Assembly (NCBI GenBank): GCA_018292915.2 | Contig: JACVVK020000057.1 | Location: 1,663,501-1,727,500, forward strand | Length of the DNA: 64,000 bases | Reading direction: 5' to 3' | Source of the DNA: Batillaria attramentaria | Lineage: Eukaryota > Mollusca > Gastropoda > Batillariidae | Shown: positions 1-12,669 of the stretch, in pieces | Numbering within the stretch: position 1 is the stretch's first letter | Layout of the letters: each line of letters begins with the position of its first letter | Program-made: the position numbers and the translations under genes | Notes under the pieces: generated by a model | Seen by the model: only the letters and a program-made list of their open reading frames with translations | Database searches by the model: none | What the model was told of the DNA's origin: nothing

Positions 1-2526
1 GAATGGAACCGAATCAATCGCAAACAATTCTGGTGGCTGCATGGTAAAATTCTGTGCCTGTTACGGATGACCCCAAACTTTTCAAACTGATCCAAACAGA
101 TGTTTGGACACAACCCACGACCACAGCCTACGGTCTGATTATTGAAAACAGTCCAAGAGAAGAATCTAAAAACGTTCTTTCAAGAAGGGAACAGCACACC
201 ACTGAATGTGAAGACAAAAAAATGAACGCCAACACGGCTCCGCATCCCTGAAGTGAGTCACTGGGAACAATTCAGTGTAAACTACTTTAGCAAACGACTA
301 GAAGAAACTTCCGACGATTCAACCAGAACAGGAAGGCATCACAGTTCCCCGATTCCACTGACACCAGAACGGCCACACCTTTTTCTAAAAGCAACAGGAG
401 ACGGCAGTGGAGCAAAAGGACAAAATGTAAGATGTTATGTACAGTAAAGGTTAGGACGACGCATGGCCACTTCCCCCATTAGGAGACACACAAATGGCCA
501 AACAGAAAGCAGAAACAGAAAAACGCTGCTGCAAAAAATATTAGAGAAGTGCTCCATCCTCACACAGACACTACAAGCAGACGACACATTTTGGAAAAAC
601 ATTTTGAAACATGCCGTGGTTTGAAAGAAGAACAAGCAAAACCACACACTAACAAAGAAAACAAAAACAAAGTAACATGTCACATATCACTGCAACATTC
701 AAAGTGAAGTGTTCATTACTGAAGAGCAGATCACCAACCCTTCACATTCAGCTAGAGTTTTCACTGTGGTACTGCGCAAATACACATAGACAATTTTAGG
801 ATTTATCCAGACAGAAGATGAAACTGTACAACCATTAACGTCAATATTACACATGTACAGCTGACGGGCATGCATGTTGATATATACATCCCTCCTCCCC
901 TAATGCATGTCTACGCTCTCCGGAAAAATACTAACACAAGACAATCCATGATGGACAAAAATAAGATATCACTTTTCATAACCCAGAGGCAGAAAATCAA
1001 ACAAAACCAGCAGAGTTCTAGGCAATTTTCATGAACAGAAGAACGGTTTTAGGGTCAAGGACAAAGAAAAGCTGGAAACAAAGCAGCAAAATACCGAAGG
1101 CCAATCCTTTTGTAAACAGCTGGCCATCAAATATTAAACCGGAAATCAATGAAAGGAAAGCAAAATATACAAAAAAAAAGATCCACAAAAATTATAAACA
1201 GCGAGAATAGTATCAGCATTAAATGACTAACGTACGTTTAAAAGCAAACAGACCCAAAAAATGCAGCACAGTATTTTACGCTAACAATGTTGAAGCTTCT
1301 AACAACCAAAAACAACTTCACCCGTAGATGATGACTTCACAGCAATAGTACAGAATGTCACCTCCCTCTACCTCACAAGCAACCAGCCTTCACAGCAATA
1401 GTACAGAATGTCAACTCCCTCTACCTCACAAGCAACCAGCCAAACTGCTCGAGATACTGCTAAACCACCACCAATTCACTGTACAAACATTTCACGAGAG
1501 TAGTTCAGGCACCGGTCTTTCAATGCTTTCAGTATAAATAGTAAAAGAGATCACCGAAGATGAGCAAAGAACATAGGAAAAGTGCTAGAGACTGATCAGT
1601 TCAAATGTGGTTCTGAAGTTAACAGAACCGAAGAGGTGAAAAAAACTGAAAATGTCCTCTAAGCTTGTAATTTTATCCACAATACAAATTAAGACAATTT
1701 GTGTTAATTCAATTTCAAGACTGAGAAAATGACACTCATCATGGAAAACTAACCCTTTCCCCTACTCTGAAAATGTTATTCTGGTGCCTGTTGTTCCTCT
1801 ACCCAATGACCAAAGGAATACATCCAAGCATGAAGCGTGTTTACCGGCTGAGACGAGAGATCATAAATACAAGAATATTTTATGAAAATGTCAGCGGTGA
1901 CATCAGTTGAAATCACCGTCTACCGTTACGTCAGCATTAATCATTGTCTATAGTGATTGTTACATCCATTCACGACAATGCCCTGCTGAAAATGCCCTGC
2001 TGAAAACTGAAGCGGGTTGGGAGGGAGCACCATCACTGTGGTTTTATCTTTACGGACCTGTCAATATTTTCATCCTTTCGCAAACATTACTGACACTGGA
2101 CATTCTGAACAACTGCAAAATACAACATACTTCCTGGAGGTCAGACTGAAAAATACACAGTTCCTAAGCAACGACCATTAAGTATCTACAGGCATAAATT
2201 ACTACAAGAAAATAGATAAGAACACATCCAATCGAACATCAGAAATGACCTTTTTCATACATTCTCAACTACAATGTACGCTTACAAGGACTTTAAAAAA
2301 TAATAATTTTAAAACGAACAAAACAAAACGTTTATCTACTGTCAAAATCCAACCTCGCCTCTTAAAAAAAATTCAATGAGAGCTGTGCTTTGGTGATTTA
2401 GTAAAGAAGAAGAAAAAATGCAACAATGAAATATCAGTGGAGCGATTGGCTGGAGCAGATGATGGACAAGTCAGCATGGAACAAGCGATGCTGGCGTACG
2501 TGACGCTGCTGGAACGGACTGCCAAT
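1..2526 (-). other. Probable EIF4B 3' UTR and downstream sequence
   Basis: AT-rich sequence after the EIF4B stop, with no coding exon recognised on either strand. No AATAAA was seen on the minus strand, so the transcript end is not located and may lie beyond the window. The stretch holds a 53-bp direct duplication at 1336-1441. Confidence 0.45.
1336..1441. repeat. 53-bp tandem duplication
   Basis: Two adjacent, nearly identical 53-bp units, each starting TTCACAGCAATAGTACAG and ending AAGCAACCAGCC, in the probable EIF4B 3' UTR. Confidence 0.9.
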
Positions 2527-5500
2527 TTACGCCTCATCTTCCTCTTCTTCGAACCCTGTGTCCGAACCACCGAGAGATGCAAACTTGTTTGTGTCTGACC
2601 AGTCCTGCAATTTAAAAAAAAAAAAAATTATCAATCCAAGCCAAATTTATTTTTTATGTTATCTGTTCTCATTTGCCAAATCTAACAGTTATAACTGTAA
2701 AAATAACGACAGTTCACCTGAGACTCCTCTAAACTCAAAGCTGGTCTATGTCCCCCGTCCCTAGGTTTTAGTACTTTTACTTTTAGTTGTACATAACCTG
2801 TTCTAATTACCAAAGACCTGTCCGCAGAAACAGAAAAGAAAGGATTGTGCACATCAGAAAAAGACTGAAAACCAGTGTCACATTTGTGGTGAAATGTTTT
2901 ACATGTAAGCTATTTCCATTTTTGTGTGGTTTTTTTGGTGTGTTTTTTATAAGAACATGCCTGCAATTTTCAAAGAACTTTGGGGAATACTGAAAGCAGC
3001 TATTCCATGAAAGTGAAAGGCAAGATGATCAAACTCTAGCAGTACATGTACCACTATCACTCTGCACCTACCTGTGGGGGGGGAAGAGAGAGAGCGTGTG
3101 TGTGAGTGAGAGAGAGAGAGTGTGCGAGTGAGAGAGAGAGAGAGAGAGAGTGTGCATGCGTGCAAGCACCGGTGGTGTGTGTGTGCATGCATGTATAGGA
3201 GAAGGGGAGTAACGCAGGCCCAGAAGGCATGTATTGTGCAACTGACTATCTCCCTCTTTCGCACCTCTCATCAATGGTATCATATGTAACAACCTCGCCC
3301 AGTCACTTACCTTGGCCGGCCCTTGGTCCAGTTTCGGCATCTCGTCTATGGACTTCGGCAGGGGCTTTTCCCGTGGGTTCCTGGAACAGAAGGACAAAGG
3401 TAGGTTTGGCCTAGCTGTCAACAATGACACCCTACTTAGTACTTTGGACCAGAGGGTCCTGGGTTCAAACCCTGGGGTGGTCAGGAATGTTGGTTCCCCC
3501 CCCCCCCCCAACTCAAGATCTGTGCAGAGACAACATACTGTGGATCCCTAAACACTAGCTTCCAACTTCAAGCCCACATTGTTCAGAAACATGTTTTTTC
3601 GTTTCTTGGCTTTTCTTTTTTTTTTTTGTCGTTTATCCCCCCCAACCTAATCACGTGCAGTTTGTGAACAGATCCCTTTACTATACAAGTCCTGTCACTG
3701 TATAGTACTATACACATCATGTAAGCACACATTATAACGAGTGTGTATGCTGTGGTCAGTGACACGTAAAAGGGAAACAGGCAGGGCAGGGTGGTAATTG
3801 GCTTAATCAGTACGTAGCAGGTACCAATCCGCAGGCTTTCACTCTTTCACCCTCAACCTCTGGTGGTGCCTTACTATGATAATGAATACTTGTGCCAATG
3901 AGAAACAATAACCGGAACTGGCTACCCGAGCTGTTTTAGAAACTAGAGAGGCAGAAGCCTCCATGGCTCCCTTGTGACACAGGTCAAGGTCATTCACAAA
4001 AGTATGTTTGTAAAGCTCTTATCACTATCCATTATCATGCTAAGTAAAGTGTCTGGCGCTCTGAGTTCCTGGCAATATTACAATTTTCGCCGAAACAGTT
4101 TGTACAGCCTTGACCTTTGGTCAACGTCATTCAAATGAGATCTTATCAATGTCTATCGTCATGCCAAGTTTGATGCCTCTAGCATTTGTAGTTCCTCCGA
4201 AAACAGTAATGTTAAAATTCACAACAGACAGCTTTAATGACCTTGACCTTTAGTCAAGGTCATTCAGAAAGGTAGGTCTCATTGCTGTCTATCATCATGC
4301 CTCGTTTGGTGCCTCTACTGTTTGTTGTTTTGGAGAAAATGCCAAGGTTAAAGTTTCCCAAAAAACGCTTGCATGACCTTGACCTTGACTAAAAGTCACT
4401 GAACACAGGTATGTCTGTAAAGGTGCTGCCAATGTCAATCACCGCACAGAGTTTGATGCTTCTGATTCTTCTAGATACTGAGAAAATGCAAATGTAAAAT
4501 TTCCGAACAGACTTTTAATGACCTTGACCTTCAGTCAAGGTCATTTAAGATGGTATGTGTGCATAGGTCTTATGGGTCAGCATGCCAGGTTTGGCACCTC
4601 TGATGTTCATTGTTTCTGAGAAAATGCCAATGTTAAGGTTCCACAAAACTATCTTGTACGGCCTTGACCTTGACAGCAGGTCACTGACTACATGTATATC
4701 TGTAAAGTTCTTATCAATGTCTATCATCATGCAAAGTCTAAAACCTCTGGCATTTGTAGATTATGAGAAAATGCCAATGTAAAATTTTCAAACAGAGAGC
4801 TTTGGTGACCTTGACCTTGGGTCAAGGTCATTCAAAATGATATGTTTGTAAAGGTCTTGTGGTTGTCTATCAGCATGCCAAGTTTGGTGCCTCTACTGTT
4901 TGTAGATTCTGAGAAAATGACAACGTTAAAGTTTTCTGGACACACACACACACACACAGACAGACAGACAGACAGACGATGGAGGGTTAATACATAGACT
5001 CCCATTGTTACACAAGGGAGCCAAAAACGTTTCCCCAGCCTCACTTCAACTTTTGTTTTTTTAAACTAACTTTATCCAGCCCTCATACCCTGAAGAATCA
5101 TAACTCTCGGTTGCCTATTGATATTTCTTTTCTGTCCTTATACCACACAAGACAAATGAAATCACGGTATTCCACAAATCCCAGTGTATAAAAGTTCACA
5201 ATAAATGAAATACTGCAAGTGGTTAGCATTAATTAAACCATGTGTAACAAACATTACATTCATTATGATTAGTACAAGAAACTCACAACAAAGGTGAAAG
5301 TTGGCTGAATTCACAACACAATATCAGTGATGCACCGTGTCCTCTGCTTTACATTAGGCGAGAAACCATTTCTTCCGTTTCTCCCATGAATAATGAGGTG
5401 TTCAAGTTACGGACAGTGGTACAAGAATACTCCACAGATTCAAAATGCATGAGGTTTTCCATGCATGCTGATTTGCTGGCTTCTGAATTGCCGCTTTAAG

Positions 5501-8500
5501 TTTTTGTCCCCTTCCTGCGAGAGGAAAATGCATCACTGTGATAACTGCGTTACAAAAACAAACAACAAACCTTCTATGTGCGCTCTGTTTGCCGTCACGC
5601 CTGTCACTATACCTGTCGTCATTGTGGTCGTCTGGGCGACCACGACCATAGCCACCCCTTCCATCTGAAAAGAAATTAAGAAAGCCGTCATCGTCAAAAG
5701 TCATTTACATACATGTAGTACAATAAAGACAACCAGAAGAGCAGGGACCCCCGCAGCCATTTGGATGGCCAGCCATGTCTAAACTGCGAGTCCGAATATT
5801 TTTCTGACAGCCCAAACAATTTTGTCACAGCATGTGATTGTGCATGTGTTTAGGAAGTTAATATAGGTAAAAGATAACACGTGACTCGTTACACAATTTA
5901 CTTCTTCTGCTTTGCCAGGCAGCAGTGAGAGAAACAGGAAGCATTTGGCCTAGGCTTTGTGTGATCAGTGCCAACTTTGGTAAACTAGGATTGTTTTTAA
6001 TGCTATCTCGCAGCAGTATAATGTTGTTGTGTTGAATGGGTTCTCTAGATGCACTTTAATGAGACAAAAGTTCACAATTTGAGTTTAATTTTTTTATGAT
6101 GTCACAGGAGTTGGTAAACAAGTCTGTCCCTCAGCCATATATTACTTTATCAGCTGACATTTCCTGGTGCAGGTATTTTCTATCTTCGGCCTTGTTCTGT
6201 TTTGGACTTCCCTCTTCAGTCTGGGATCCAGCCAACACTACGGATCAGCTCAGGCAAACTCCAATGAAAATCCCACAAACTCACTCAGACACACTGGCCG
6301 TGGAGTCAAAATACTAACACTGTAACAGTAGTAAGAACTTACCATCATACCGGCCCCCGTAGTGTAGTGGTTAGCACTTTGGATCATGGACCGGGAGACC
6401 CGGGTTCGAATCCCAGCCGAGGCAAGCGGGATTTTTCCTACCTAGGTCGGCTCCTACCCAGAGCGGGTGTGCTATGGGCCCAATGGGGAGGCTGTTGCCA
6501 CACAGCCGAGCTTCACCCACTTCACGGGTGCGACTTTGGGGGTGCTTCCCTTGGTATGACACGTCTTATGATGTGGATGATTACACGGCCGGCACCGCAG
6601 GTGCCGTAGTTCCCGGGCCTGGTTAATGCCGGGATATTTATGACAGGAAGCGTGGAATGCGGCCCTGTTCCGCAGTCCCAAACCACATGGACCTCCATAG
6701 CATCATCTTACTATCATCCTCATCTCCATCATCATGCATAATAAAAATTGTCCCAGCTTCCGAGTCCTCCGTGGGTTCCACCCATGACCTGGGAGGAACA
6801 CCACTGGAGCTGGCAAAGAGTTGGGGCAGCAAAAAAAAAAAAAAGAACTTACCATCATGACGGTCATCATCTCTCCTGCCTCCATCTGCAGGTGTGCTTT
6901 TGTTTGTGGGATGCGCACCCTGTAATATAAACACTCTTGCCATGACTTTTATCAATGGCAGCCAGAACACTAAGTTAGTTAATGAAGTAAACACACCAGG
7001 CATAATGATAAAGTGACATCAGCAGTGAAATGCATCAGCCAGAGTGAATTTTCAAGAGTACGCCTGTGAACCATCTTCCATATTGTCACACCATTTCCAC
7101 AGACAATAATAATAATAATAATGAGTACTGTATAGGCGCTTTACCCAATTTCATGAATCGGCTCAAAGCGGTGTGAACTGAACCCAACACGTACGCTCAC
7201 GTGAATCACACGCATTCTCTCAAACACTGGACATAAACACATTACTATCATGTGGTACGAAGGGTCAGCTCAGCTATTTAAATTTCGGAATTTAGAATTG
7301 CATTTATTTTTCCAATCTGGTGGGCTGAACATTTCCAAAGCGGGGGGGCAGAGTACCCAGAGAGAACTCCCCAACAATCGGCCCGACTGAATAGTGCCAC
7401 ATACGAGAAGGAAAAATTCTTTGCCCCGAGCGGGACTTGAACTCCTGACCTTTCGCATTGGTGACAAGTCTCTTAACCACTACACCACCGACCGCCCTGA
7501 CACAAGAATCAAAATCTACTGCAAGCGAGCCCTAACAAGCGCCAATCTGTTAACATAATTTCAGGTTGGGGGGATTCTGGGCACACAGTAGTTCCCTATT
7601 CTTACCTGTTTCGGTGTCTCCGCCAAAGCTGGTCGGGGGCGGGACCAAGCATTCTCCTTCGGGGGTGGGGCTGGAACCATTTTAACATCTTCATGTTTTG
7701 GTGGTGTAGGTTTGACATCACGATCAGGATGGGAGTCATCAGATGTCCGCGATGTTTCACTGTCGCGTCGGACAGGACCTAGGAAACGTGGGTAAACACA
7801 CAGGTACGTGAATCATGTTTTCTTTTTGAAAAAAAAAACAAACAAAAAAGCTCAGTCTACAAAAACAATCAAAACCTTAAAGCATTGTTTTCTGATGTGA
7901 CATAATTAGAATTGATCAAAACAAAATGAGAAAAAGAAAAATACACAGACATGCGCATTCACACACAAAACAACATGACAACGGAACACCCCAAACTTAC
8001 CCGAGTGTCCTGTCTTGCTGCTCGAGCCACTCGAGCGTCTTTCCCGACCACGACTACTGTCCGACCTGTCTGAGTCCCGCCTGGGGCGGGGATCCGAGTC
8101 GCGTCGTGGTCTGTTGTCAGAATCCCGTCGAGGCCTAGGGACGTCGCGTCCACCACTGTCATCATCAATCACAAACAATCAAAAGCATGACATGAAACAG
8201 CACAGAGGAATGTGTGAATTTTTCAGTGATTTTGGGCCTTTTTGTATTATCTATGCCTGTAATAGCATTAGATGAAACTGTTCAGATCATGAGGTGTTAA
8301 CCCTGGTATTGCAGGTAGATCAGGGTTAACAGGATGCTATTAAAAACACAAAACACACACACAAATATAAAAGGAATCTACACTGTCACTTGAACTCTTA
8401 ATTTTGAACACATCTGATTGTTGAGGATAGTCATATGATTTACGAAATATTGAATAACAGCACTTTTCTGACTGAAGTGTTAAATTTTGGTATGAAAAAT

Positions 8501-10836
8501 GGCAGTAAAAGCAGTGAAAGGGTCAAGCGAATAAACAAAAGCAGTCCCTGTACTCAGTCAAACTACTCACGTTCTGTTTTCCTTGTTGTCTTCATGCGAC
8601 TGTTCCGACGAGTAGTGAAGTGTCACATCCATCTCCTCCATCTTTTTTTCAATATAGCGTTCTACTTTTGTGGTGTCCACAGGCTTGGCAGAACCAAATA
8701 TGGACGCGGGTCTGGCATCAGGTGGTGCTGGAGCTGGCTCTACAGGCTTGGTACGGGGTTGCAGCTGCAGCTTCGGCCTTTCACGCGGGGCATCTGAACA
8801 AAAAGAACATACAACATTATACTACAAGTATTTATAGAACAGTGTATGATCAGGCTGGGCAATTGCTGAGGGGAAAAAGGCTAAAACCTAGGCTGAGGTG
8901 TAGAAGCAGTACCCTGCTGGAGGAACATAGGGGCAATGCCCCATGAAAGAGAACAAATTTTAGCATTTTTTTCAGGCACATACACTTGTAGCAGCCTCTC
9001 CTGGCACCTAAAAGTAAAATACTGCTTTGATACTGACACGCAAGTCTTCAAAAATGAAGTCAGACTGTCCTAAGTATCATGATAGTGTGTGCATCCATTT
9101 TCCTCCTTCCTTCTCTTTGGCTGAAACTTAATTTTTTTTTGCTGAAAGGATAGGAAATTTGGCTGAAAATTGCCAAATCACTGAAAATTCCCCAGCCTAA
9201 TGATGTATATATTTTTTTTACCAACCACTAAAGTAGAAGTCAAAGAGAGGAAGTTCTAGTTCTCTGAGTCTGCCTACACACACAGTACACAGTTCAGGAT
9301 TAAAAATGGTCCGTTATCCTAAAGGAGGCTACTCTGAGTCTGAAACGACTGCACAAAAGGGCCAAATCACTTATCAATGCATGGCGTTTACCCCCCTTTA
9401 CCAGACAACAGTAGTGCTGTTGAGCACAACTGGACACCTGCACTCACCCTGACTAGTCTCTCGGCTGGTGGGTCTTTCATCCCTGGAAAAAGAAGATGAA
9501 ACAGAAATAAATGTATGAGAAAGATTACAACAACTTTTTTTCCCTTTCTTTGGAGGTTGAGAGACCATGTCGGATGTCGTAACACCAACTTTGCGGGGAG
9601 TTATCACCGGATTACATGTAGTACACATACCAACCACTGGTCCCAAAAGTACATGCACACATCATCAAAATCAAAGCAGACGCGTCATGCTAGAGGTGTC
9701 TGAGGGCACCCTCCCTTCCAGCCCTAATTTCAGCTTACTGTGGAAATCTGCCAAAAGGTGAAAGATTCAGATCATGCAAGAGATCTGACACCCTGTATAT
9801 CATCAAACTATTTTGAAAGAAGCAAAACGTGTGTCAACATCACACACTGTGAGAATGCACTACCTGTACAAAGAGATCAGTGTTCCGATAGATTTCATGC
9901 CAAAGGGTCCCAGGTACCCTCTTCCAGAATTTCATGGGGGTCTTCTTGCAATTTCTTACTTTTGCATTTTTCCATGAGTGCTGCTGTCTCTGTCAGTGTC
10001 ACTAGTGTAGTTGAATCATAACTAGTCATCACTACCTGCTGTCTCTGTGACTAGTGTCAGTGGGTTCATGTCTCCTGTCACAGTTTAACTTGCCTGTCTT
10101 CACTTTGGCCAGGTAGTTGAACTTCCAGTTGAATCATAACTAGTCATCACTACCTGCTGTCTCTGTGACTAGTGTCAGTGGGTTCATGTCTCCTGTCACA
10201 GTTTAACTTGCCTGTCTTCACTTTGGCCAGGTAGTTGAACTTCCAGTTGAATCATCACTAGTCATCACTACCTGCATAGCTATTCTGTCATTGGCTCTGA
10301 GCAAAGACTGTTCCAATAGGCAGAGCAGTACCAGAAAAATGTGTGTCCATGGGACGCAGTGACATAAGGTGTCTGCGTCATTTTCTGTATCTCTGTGCGT
10401 ATTTTACGTATAGTGCGTAATCGGAAACACTGAAGACAAACATAAACAGACAAAGGGTATACACACATTTTAGGGGGTTTTGTTTTGTTTTAAAGAGAAC
10501 AAAAGTCAGTACCTGTTGCCTGACCCATCTCGCCGATATCCCCCACCATAGGGACGTCTGCCACCAAAACCTGCAAAGTCAACAATGCATGCGCTTAAAT
10601 TTCCATTAAGATCTCACAGAAGCAAATTCAGCACATTTCACAAATCAGCAAATCATCAGTTCTGCCATGTCTTTTCTTGCAGGACCTGGTACATCCACAC
10701 ATGTACAACCAAAAGCAACAGATTACACATGCAGCTTAGTTCATAGTAAAAGACTTCATCTGCAATGGTGGATGACTACATCTTTACATACACGTCCCAA
10801 ATAGTTCAATACTGGAAGACAGACTAATTTTGGTTG

Positions 10837-10894
<58 letters not shown>

Positions 10895-12638
10895 GTGTGT
10901 GTGCGTGTGCATGTGTGTGTGTGTATAAGTGCTGTTAAGCTTTACAGTGTGCTGGTTTAATTATACATGCTTTGAAGTGGACGTCGAGTCTGTGCCACAT
11001 ACTGTGGTAACCTGATTCTGTCCATACAAAAGAGTTGTTAATGCACAGTATTACACAGAATGGGAGAAGTAGTGATGTCAAAAAGTTAAAGAGAGCATTA
11101 ACAATACTTTAATACTTACCACCGCGATCGTCGTCCCTGTCGGATCGCCCAAATCTGTCACCATCTCTGTTGCCACCAAAGCCACGACGGCCACCTCCGT
11201 ACCTGTCATCGCGGTCACCGCCGTAACGGTCTCCGTCTCTCCGTGACCAGTCTCGGTCATCACGACCACCTCCGTAACCACCCTCTCTATCGCCGTAACG
11301 GCCACTGCCTCTATCCCTATCACCGTATCTGTCGGAGAAACCGTGGTCTCTGTCACCACGTCGGTCTCCTCCGAACCCACGGTCTCTCTCACTATACCGG
11401 TCGCTGAAGCCTCTGTCTCTGTCACCATACCTATCACTGAAGCCCCTGCCACTATCTCGGTCTCTGTCTCCAAACCGATCTCCACGGTCACTGAAACCTC
11501 GATCAGAGAATCCACCTCCGCGATCACCCTGACGGTCATTGTAGCGATCGCCTCGATCTCGGTCTCCGAATCCACGGCCTCTGTCATCACCTGGAAGAAA
11601 GACAGGTACAGAAATGAGAACAGTTACAACTGCAAGGCAAAAGAGCGTAATCGTCACAGATTTGATAGGGGCTAAGCACCCTTTTTTTACAGATGGATGG
11701 TAGACCTTCACTTGAAATTTGGGGTCTGTGTATCCTTTAAGCGCAAACACAAGAACGTTGCATTTTTCAGCAAAACAGTTATGCCTACCCCGCAATTAAT
11801 ATTTACAGGACACAAAATTTGCAAGTCTGGAACACAGCACGACTTTCAGGAACACACCACAATACATCAACTCAGCTTCAGACACCAAATGTAATCACTG
11901 TGTTGGCTTACCTGCATAAGATTACACTCTGTACAATTATATATATCCCAAAAAGGTTAGTCACATGACTTGGGTGTGTCTTAAAGAGATTAAAAGGTGA
12001 CCAATTTTGGTGATAAAAATTGTTTATGCAAAATCAGCCATCTTGCTGTAAAGACCCTGGTCTGGATTATGTCCCTTTTACACTCCGCCGTGAAGTTATG
12101 TCACCTCACCTGTCACACCCAAGAGAGAGATAACAGGGTCAATTGCTATGACAGAGATCCCAAAGTACAGTGATTTTTTATGCCCTGGACGCGCCATAGA
12201 TATCCGTATTTCCGGGACGGACTGTTTATTTTATGTTTCCCGGGACAAATAGGGCATGCTTGTTTCAGCAAAACCTCAGGTTCAAAGCTGAAAAGAAGAC
12301 AGACAGTTGGACAGTACTCACTGAAAGCAGGCGGGGCATCTCGCCGTCTCCAGTCTCCTTCTGTGCGGCTTGGGTCGCCACCGCCACCTCTCCAATCATC
12401 TCGATCTGAAAGTACACATTTTTCACTTTTAAAATGCTTCAACATGTCCATGATCCAAAAGGAGATAAAGTTTGTGGCATCTAGTGCCCAGTTTTTTTTT
12501 TTTAAAGTGCTTCATAGGAGGTAACACTTTTCAGACACAAAAACATTTACTGATTTAGACAAAAAACCTGTGCATTTTAGCATGATTTTCAGTGCCGGGG
12601 AGGGACCCTTCTTTGGGGGGAAGGAAAATTTTTTTGCT

Positions 12639-12669
<31 letters not shown>

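Noticed and set aside
6360..6430. Possible tRNA gene with A and B boxes
   Set aside because: It is the head of a SINE with a long body, poly-A tail and target duplication; the same applies to 35790, 62040, 7430-7499, 43222 and 57495.
11078..11590. 170-aa E/T/V-rich ORF
   Set aside because: Shadow frame of the EIF4B DRYG exon, which is supported by homology and exon phase.
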